64,000 bases of DNA from Agrypnia vestita (Eukaryota > Arthropoda > Insecta > Trichoptera > Phryganeidae): NCBI GenBank assembly GCA_016648135.1, contig JADDOH010001561.1:248001-312000 (forward strand). Reading direction: 5' to 3'. Below are positions 57,041-64,000 of the stretch, piece after piece. Both the position numbers and the translations under genes were made by a program. Within the stretch, counting starts at the first letter, position 1, and each line of letters opens with the position of its first letter. Under the pieces are notes generated by a model. That model was given only the letters and a program-made list of their open reading frames with translations, was not told where the DNA came from and searched no databases.

Positions 57041-58318
57041 AAAAACTACATTTCAAAATGAAGACTACAACACACACACGTTCACCAGTTTGAAGACTAC
57101 AAAGTGTACACTACATACTAAGTGAAGTAATCGTAGTACTACGAAATGAAGTGAAGTAATGAAGTAATTGTAATATTAATGAAGTAATTGTACTAGAAAA
57201 TTGTAGTACTAGTGAAGTAAATATTTTTTTCCCAAATAAAAATTTAGCGACCTAAAAAAAAGGGGAGGGGGGTTGTTACAGTTTCCAGAGATTTCTTCAT
57301 ATATCTACATCAACTTCTCAAAAATTTCACGCAAAAAATGCACTTTTTAAAGTATGTTTCTCATACTTTCGATAACTTTGAAGTGTATGTACTTTGTAGT
57401 GTTCGCTTTGAAATGAAGTGTACTATTTGAAGTTTAAAGTTTAAGATGAATAACTTGAAATAGTGCGAACCTATATTTGTGTGAGATATTCCAGAAATAA
57501 TAAGTGTAAATTTAAGAACAGTCTTCCGATTAAATAAAAGTTTTTATTATTTTTAGTGTTTCACTCGCCTTCGACAGCCAATATCCCATGGCATTATGAA
57601 AGAGACATGCTTAGTGATAAAAACATTCAGTCATCGTTTCAAAGCGGGTTTGACTCACAATGTCCACAGCCAAACTCTCCTCTGGCAACATCCCGAAATA
57701 CCAACTGCTAGAAAATATTGAAACTTTATACTTTACCTTTACAAATATGGAATTATGATTAAAAAAAAATATTTTTGTATTTGCATATCATTTGGAAAAA
57801 AAAAGTGTATTTTAATCATTAAGTTTTTTTGAATAATGAAATAAGAAACTGATAATAAAATTTATTTTGAAATTTATTGCATTCGAAACATCGGTAATTA
57901 AGTTTTATATTCATGGCAAAGGCGACTTGACCTAAAATATGACAATAAATATTTGTATACTCGTATACATTCGTCTTCATTACTTATTAAAATTTAAAAC
58001 ACTGAAATTGATTAAATAAATAATAATTGTATTGATAAGCATGGATGACGTTAATCTATAGATATTTAATTTTATCTATGGAAATCTTATATTCTCTTTG
58101 TTTGATAAAGGTTGACTAATGTGCGAGTTGATAAATGAATTAATAATTTCTAGCAGGAAAGCAATCTGCTGTCACTGATTGCTTACTACTAGGCCCTGCG
58201 GCTGGATATACAGGATGCTGCGCGGTCATTAGTGCCCACTACGCGGCCAATGCTGTGTGTATTTGGATATTAGCTGTACTAGCCACAGCGTATTGCTGCA
58301 ATACGAAAAAGAAGTATC
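57041..58318. other. Intergenic DNA upstream of the TATA promoter
   Basis: 57040-57240 has GAAGTAAT(T/C)GTA-type short repeats. 58150-58310 is GC-richer than the neighbourhood (GGCCCTGCGGCTGGATATAC, GCGGTCATTAGTGCCCAC), as expected for proximal promoter DNA. Confidence 0.4.
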
Positions 58319-58353
58319 TATAAATACGAGGACGGTACGCGACACGAGTCAGT
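58319..58353 (+). promoter_or_regulatory. TATA box plus initiator core promoter
   Basis: TATAAATA at 58319-58326 and the arthropod initiator TCAGT at 58349-58353 place the start A at 58351, 32 bases after the first T of the TATA box, the canonical spacing. The sequence after it lacks an open frame for several hundred bases, so this would be a non-coding first exon of a plus-strand gene whose coding exons lie beyond or far into the right side. No coding exon for it was identified in the window. Confidence 0.6.
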
Positions 58354-59330
58354 CATTCATGACATTTAACTAACCCAATATTAGCAACGGAGCGCGGAGC
58401 ATTGTGACCAGCGTGTATATTCCAGCTATAATAAATGAAGAAAGTTTTTACCGTTAGGCAAAAAGTTTTTCTGCGTGCGAGTATTGAACGGAATTTGCTA
58501 GAAAGTGATCTAAGCAATAGAAAAATTGTTAGTGCGAATTAAATTACAGTGTAATAATATGTGTGTGAATTATTCTCGAAAGTTTTAGTGTCTATGAATT
58601 TAAGAAAGGTTATTCTTTTTAACTAGTGTCCAGTGACTTTTTGCGTAATAAAAAAGTTAAAATTGTTTGATTATTTTTCATTTGCCTCCCATAGCCAAGT
58701 CCCGCTGCAATATTAAATACCTTTTGCTTGCACTATGTTCCTAAAAAAAAAACGGATCGATAAACCATTTTTCATTTCATCTCATCTTAAATATGTAAAA
58801 GAAGTGTAAAAATTACTTAATATTTTGAAATAAATTTGTGTGTTGATTGTTTACCTACTTACCAAGCAGACGGGTAATATTTTCGGCCGAGTTTGGCGTA
58901 GAGGAATGAAATGCTGCAAATACGAAACATATTCCGATTTCAATTATCCCAGGAAGCTATAAATCGCATACAAAACACAGATGGTATAAAAATGGTCTAT
59001 TGAACAAAAAATAGTCACTTTTTTTATTATCTCTTGCTTATCGAGTTTTACATGAGAAATATTACAGTGCAATTAATCTGAACTCTATGCAGTTTGTTAA
59101 ATTTAACGTTATCCAGTGCAGCTTCCTCTGCATTTATAAGTATTTCTATGTAACAGTAAAGGAGATTTTTCAGTTGAAGAATCGATGGTTAAAATAATTT
59201 TATTCTCAAATAAAACCATGGTATATTAGAAACTGAACGATAAAGTTGAAATACTGATGGTGGCCTTTTTTATGCTCTACTTATTACCTGTTTACTTTTT
59301 AATATCGTTCTGGAGAAATGTGTAAGAGAA
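58354..59330. other. Presumed 5' UTR and first intron
   Basis: A possible donor is AAG|GTTATT at 58608, which is weak. AT-rich sequence, no coding features. Confidence 0.3.
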
Positions 59331-60680
59331 TATGGAATCCAAATAAGTGAGACAATATTTTTCAAATCAAGTCAAATTTTGGGTTATACGGAAGACATTT
59401 AGATCCCACCGTGTGAAGATGAAGACGTTTGTTGAACTGGAGAGAGCTACTAAGGAAATATGACTATTCATCAATTCCAATAAGTCTAAATATACGACTG
59501 CCACTAAAACAGCTATGAGTAACCAGACCCCAATCACAATCAATATAAGCTCAGATGCAATAATGTACCAACAATTTCACCTACCTAGTAACAATAGTGA
59601 CCGATGCAAACGATTCATCAACCGAGATCAAACGCAAAATACACATGGTTAATAAATGCTTCATCGGTTAGAGAAGACATTTTGCATTCCAAATACTGTC
59701 AAGGAAAATAAAAGTTACCAATGAGAGCTACTAAGGAAATATGACTATTCATCAATTCCAATAAGTCTAAATATACGTCTGCTACTAAAACAGCTATGAG
59801 TAACCAGACCCCAATCACAATCAATATCGGCTCAGATGCAATAATGTACTAACAATTTCACCTACCTAACAATTGTAACCAATTCAAACGATATATCAAC
59901 CAAGATCAAACACAAAATAAAATTAATAAATGCTTCATCGGTTAGAGAAGAAATTTTGCATCCCAAATGCTGTCAAGAAAATTAAAAGTTACCAATGAGA
60001 GTTACTAAGGAAAGATGACTATTCATCAATTCCAATAAGTCTAAATATACGTCTGCCACTAAAACAGCTATGAGTAACCAGACCCCAATCACAATCAATA
60101 TAAGCTCAGACGCAATAATGTATCAACAATTTCACCTACCTAGTAACAACAGTGACCAATGCAAACGATTTATCAACCGAGATCAAACACAAAATACACA
60201 TGGTTAATAAATGTTTCACCGGTTAGAGAAGACATTTCGCATCCCAAATGCTGTCAAGAAAGAACAAAGTTACCATCTGTAAGACAATATAACGTCCTGT
60301 ATTAAAGTATGGCTCCGAATACTGTATATTGAGTTAAAAGGATGAAATGTCTATTATTGTATTTAAAAGAAAAATACTAATAGGTACGATACAAAGAGGA
60401 GTTGTACAATATTTACAATGAGCCCAACATAATAAAATTTATCAAAATATGGAGGCTGCAATGAGAAGGGCACGTAGAAAGAATGAGAGAAGAAAGAATG
60501 CCAAAAAAGATTCTCCAAACAAAGCCCCAAGGTAAACGCATCGTTGGTAGACCCAAAATCCGATAACTAGATGGTGCAACAAGACGTGAAAACTTTGAGC
60601 AACAGGTATCGCAGGAGTAGGTACATGTCAGGATAGAGGAAAATGGAGAGGAGGCCCACTACAGGCTGTGTAGCCATTGA
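59330..60680 (+). pseudogene. RTE-type LINE ORF2, 3' part, decayed
   Basis: Plus-strand pieces in order: SQILGYTEDI (a decayed form of the RT ...GYADDI motif), FVELERATKEI-like, NSNKSKYTTATKTAMSN, VTDANDSSTEIKRKIHMVNK with CFIG, VTICKTI and PVLKYGSEYC, SKKDEMS-like, RRARRKNERRKNAKKDSPN with GKRIVGRPKIR, then a W-rich end. This is the order of RTE-like ORF2 proteins from the palm domain to the C terminus. Many stops and shifts. The part from the ATKEI to the KVTI region is triplicated. Confidence 0.65.
59444..60275 (+). repeat. Three-unit 275-281 bp tandem repeat inside the LINE
   Basis: GAG(C/T)TACTAAGGAAA(T/G)ATGA begins units at 59444, 59725 and 59999. Each contains AACAGCTATGAGTAACCAGA and CGGTTAGAGAAG. 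Unit 2 has lost bases near 59870 and 59920. The junction falls at KVTNESY, between motif-bearing parts of the reverse transcriptase, so the triplication arose after insertion. Confidence 0.8.
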
Positions 60681-60707
60681 AGTCCAATGTGTACCGTATT
60701 TTTGACG

Positions 60708-60905
60708 GATCAGTTACATGCGGTGGTGGCAACATCGCTAACGTTGCCGACTGCAGGTTTGCTGGCCCGGGATTCAAGTCCCAACTCCGGCCGTTTAATA
60801 TCGTGTTTTATGCCGTGAATGCAAATTACGGAGGCTACATGAAGTTGCGGGGACAGACTAACAGACAGACAGACAGACGGATTCAGAGTGAGAGGACAAA
60901 AAGGC
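60708..60905 (+). mobile_element. SINE-like tRNA-derived sequence with CAGA repeat
   Basis: GTGGTGGCAACATCGCTAAC and, 40 bases on, CCCGGGATTCAAGTCCCAAC (B-box-like), followed by a tail with (ACAG)n at 60856-60880. It directly follows the LINE end at 60680, the order expected if the SINE used that LINE's 3' region. It does not fold as a tRNA. Confidence 0.4.
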
Positions 60906-62399
60906 ATTAAATCAATGTTTTCATTTTATTTTATAACAAATTTGAAACCATTCTAATTAAAAAACGGAATATTTGTTTCATTTTATTTAATTTAATAATA
61001 AGATCAGACTTAATCTCTTAATATAATTTTCGTTGTCTGTCTGTCTGCCTGCCTATCTGTCGGTCCGTAAATTCGTAAACTTGTTGGAATTTAAACTTTA
61101 GATAATTAGAGTGTGTGACGCAATCGGCGCGCGACTCAAGCGACATGCAAAGGTTAAAATTATACGGTCTTGTCATGTTTGCATTATTATGTTATTACTA
61201 GCGGTTCATCCGTGAACAATCATGGGAAATAATAATAACGACTTGCCTTGCATGACCGCGCAACATATGCAGCGCGCTGATTGCGTGACACATTATATTT
61301 GTCTAAAGTTTTGATTCCAGCAAATTACGCACTTGATGACAGACATGTTTGATATTGTGTTAGGGTCAAGCGAATAGTCAATAAAAGAAAATGGTTTTCT
61401 ATTCATGAATTTTCAGCATCAAAATCCTGCAATTCATATGTTCCTTGATTTTTCGCGGCTAGTATTATACTTATTTTAAAAACGGAATGAGGTCAGCTTT
61501 TGGATTTTAGTTACGGTTACGGATGAACAACCGAAATAATTATTATTTGGTGATTTTAAAGAAGTATTTTTAATGGCATTCAACTGAATTCAATTCAATT
61601 CAATAATATGCTTAGACTGGAGAGAATTTCTCTTGATTCTGCATCCAAAATGATAAATTGCTGAAGGGTATATCTTCCCAAAATCGTCTTACTTGAAAAA
61701 AACATTTTATTTTCATAGAATGTTGAATAATTACACAATATTTACTGAACTAACTTTCGTCTAACTTTCCATATGCAAAAGGATTTGATAAAAAATCAAA
61801 ACTGTTCATTTTCATTAATGTGTACGTACATTCAATTTATTTAAAACCCTGTAATTAATGAATAAATATTTGATTGGATAATGCATTTAATTTTAAAATC
61901 CCCTACCTTATGTAATTAAACTAATGAAATACCACAATTTTATTGTTACCCAACGAGGATGGCCACACTGTTCATGAGGTAAAAATGTAATTTACTTTAA
62001 TAAGTTATGGATTCAAATTAATTTTATTGAATATATTAATTTAATTTATAACATAAGTAACAAAATGAATGGAATATTTGATTGATGACAACATTTAATA
62101 TTTACCTATTCGTTGAAACTTTTAATATTTTCGAGTCGTGCATGTTTTACCAACGGCAAGATATTCACTCGGTGTTTAAACTGTCAGGTATTTCAAACTT
62201 TCCCTTGATGTTTTTCAAGTTAATCCTTAATGTTATTATGAAATGTATTCTGTACATAATTAAGAAATAAAATAAAATTTAAAATCACAATTTTCAGGGG
62301 CATTCCAGTGTAAATTGTAACGAGGATAAAAATATATATACATATTTCGTAAAAATACATAAACAGATATAGTTATACACAATTTTTCTAACCATCCAT
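60906..62399. other. Intergenic DNA
   Basis: GTCTGTCTGTCTGCCTGCC at 61035 is a short microsatellite. CAATTCAATTCAAT at 61590. No gene seen. Confidence 0.4.
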
Positions 62400-63250
62400 A
62401 TTCTCAAAAATGGTCAACTTTTCATTCAATGTTAAAAAGATTAATTAATATTCCATTTTCTGTTGATAATTTTAATATTGAATTAAAATTTATTAAACAG
62501 ATCGCGTTTAATAATGGTTATGATAAAAAATTTATTGATATTATGTTAAATAAAAAGTACAAGAATTTTTTTTTTTTAAATCTTTTGTTTACCCTTCAAT
62601 TTTTGATTCTGATAAACATTGGAGGAAAATTATATTTATAAATAATGAAATTTCTAATTCAATAGTTAAAAATATTTCAAATGTTATTCAACCAGCTTTT
62701 TATACTAATAATAAATTTAAAAAAATACATATTAAATAATAAAGATAAGGATAATTTAAAAAAAAAATCGGGTGTTTATAAATAAATTTATAAGATTGTG
62801 ATTATTATTATATAGGAAAAACGTGTAGAAATTTTGAAATTAGAATTAAGGAACACTTAAGGTGTTTAAATAGCAATAATTATTCCGAATTTGCTAACCA
62901 GCTTTTGGCTATGGATCATTCTTTTGATATTAATAAGGGTTTACAAATTTTACATACAAATTATACAGAATCATAATTTGATAAATTAGAAATTTTGGAA
63001 ATAAGAAAGAGTGTAAATAGTAAATTGAATATTATAAATAATCAGGTCCTTTTTGCAAATAGTTTTCTTTTAAATTTATTTTCATGTTAATTAGGTACTT
63101 TATATTATCATTTTCCATATATAACTTTTTAATATTTTGATCTATACTTCGATTTTTAAATATTATTTTTGTTATCCTGACTAAGAAGCCATTGGCTTCG
63201 AAACATGTTGATTTTTTTCAATAAATAAGTGGTTTTAACAAAGTTAATTT
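62400..63250 (+). pseudogene. Penelope-like element 3' fragment, decayed
   Basis: LINIPFSVDNFNIELKFIKQ at 62435 is the counterpart of the ITRLVSIPLSKENF region of the insertion at 55439. Further on, after frameshifts, come SGVYK-like, YYIGKTCRNFEIRIKEHLRC and EFANQLLAMDHSFDI: a GIY-YIG nuclease. Then the hammerhead tail and AATAAGTGG, ACAAAGTTAATT ending. It has shifts and in-frame stops, so it is older than the copy in GPCPD1. Confidence 0.7.
63174..63212 (+). ncRNA. Hammerhead-like motif of the decayed Penelope-like element
   Basis: ATC, CTGACTA (one change from CTGANGA), a perfect stem II GAAGCC/GGCTTC with ATT loop, GAAAC, GTT, GAT. The G8 equivalent is T, so activity is not expected. 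Confidence 0.5.
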
Positions 63251-64000
63251 AAATCAATTAGGATAAAAATAATTACGCACTTCTATCACTTGCCACGACA
63301 CAATCAAGAACGGTCAGTGGTGTTCTACGGCTTTTGGGAGGTATCTGAAATATTCGAGAAACATTTATAAAAACCCAGAAGCTACGGGAATCTTCTCCTA
63401 AACACTGAAAAAGTCTAGGATGCATTATATAGAGTGATCACTTAAACCAGCTCACATGGGTTGTATGCCCTGAGCCATCATATAAGAGACTTCCATACAC
63501 TATTCTCATATATAAATTAGCTTCGTCACTGTGAGACTTCTATAATTTATCCTCGATTAAAAAATATATCAAATAACGTAAGAATTCAATATTCAATCAG
63601 GTTTTACCTCTATGGAATACTATAAGCATAATAGTATCATTAATTTTTTATTTCATTCATTATTCCTTTCATGTTTATAAGATAAGATCGGCAAAGTTTG
63701 GTAACCGTGTTGTTGGGAATTTGGCTTAAAGTTCCTGAAAGAAATGGTCCAGTCCAGACTGTGTAATTACAGGAGATGTTAATAAAAGATCAGAGGGTAA
63801 ATCTTAAACTTTGATTGTAAGAAAACTTTGTAATTTCATTTAATGGAGCAGGCTCTGTAAATTAAATTTAAATTGTAACCAAAATTTTTAATTCTATTTG
63901 AGGAATCGCGTAATTTAATAATTAATTCCGACCAATGCTACTGAATTGTAAATTGTGAGTATTTTGTGATATAATATATATTAAAATAAGTCTAAAATTA
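63251..64000. other. Right edge, intergenic
   Basis: It includes the third, diverged unit of the 118-bp family at 63434-63552 (GTGATCACTTAAACCAGC, GACTTCCATACA, CACTGTGAGAC). No gene recognised. Confidence 0.4.

Noticed and set aside
60708..60790. A tRNA gene in the B-box-bearing sequence
   Set aside because: No cloverleaf; adjoining LINE end and CAGA tail favour a SINE.

Overview
The window reads as insect nuclear DNA: AT-rich, with small GT-AG exons separated by introns and a very heavy load of transposable-element debris. Protein-coding content is sparse. The recognisable genes are the 3' end of tripeptidyl-peptidase II (plus strand, cut by the left edge), a complete msl-2 homologue (minus strand, four exons that join in frame), and an intronless GPCPD1-like glycerophosphodiesterase (minus strand) with a second, broken copy 13 kb away. 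No species is assigned. msl-2, Penelope-like elements with hammerhead motifs and arthropod-type TATA/Inr spacing all point to an insect.

Layout. 1-2671: TPP2 terminal exons, with a piggyBac-like element and a foldback element in the introns. 2672-14984: intergenic DNA with many short inverted-repeat elements (foldbacks, a hAT MITE with an exact 8-bp duplication, a pogo-like MITE, a PIF/Harbinger-like MITE). 14985-19131: msl-2, with two MITEs in its introns. 19700-25100: nested transposons: a BED-finger remnant, two head-to-tail Tc1-like elements sharing one TA, an ORF1-like coiled coil, Harbinger pieces, a LINE tail and a SINE.

25300-37500: an unusual CpG-richer block with no gene. It holds a pair of 620-630 bp inverted repeats 7.2 kb apart, a TGATGA-bearing minisatellite with a 316-bp higher-order period, 76-bp, 108-bp and 128-bp tandem arrays, a cluster of C6TAA motifs, a primer-binding-site-like sequence, and a nearly perfect 342-bp inverted repeat. 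38400-40010: SINE, tandem repeat and an inverted pair of Penelope-like ends. 40140-43890 and 52690-57040: a segmental duplication carrying the two GPCPD1 copies. The second copy has lost its middle (residues 108-266 of copy 1) and holds a Penelope-like insertion with an intact-looking hammerhead ribozyme. Between them lie a hAT-like element containing a second DNA transposon of unassigned class, and a nested double palindrome of Penelope-like ends.

57040-64000: mostly intergenic, with a strong TATA/Inr core promoter on the plus strand at 58319-58353 whose coding exons must lie outside the window, a decayed RTE-like LINE with an internal triplication, and another Penelope-like 3' fragment. The genes do not form a pathway. 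The main story is repeat dynamics: nested insertions, inverted terminal pairs, tandem dimers and likely gene conversion.
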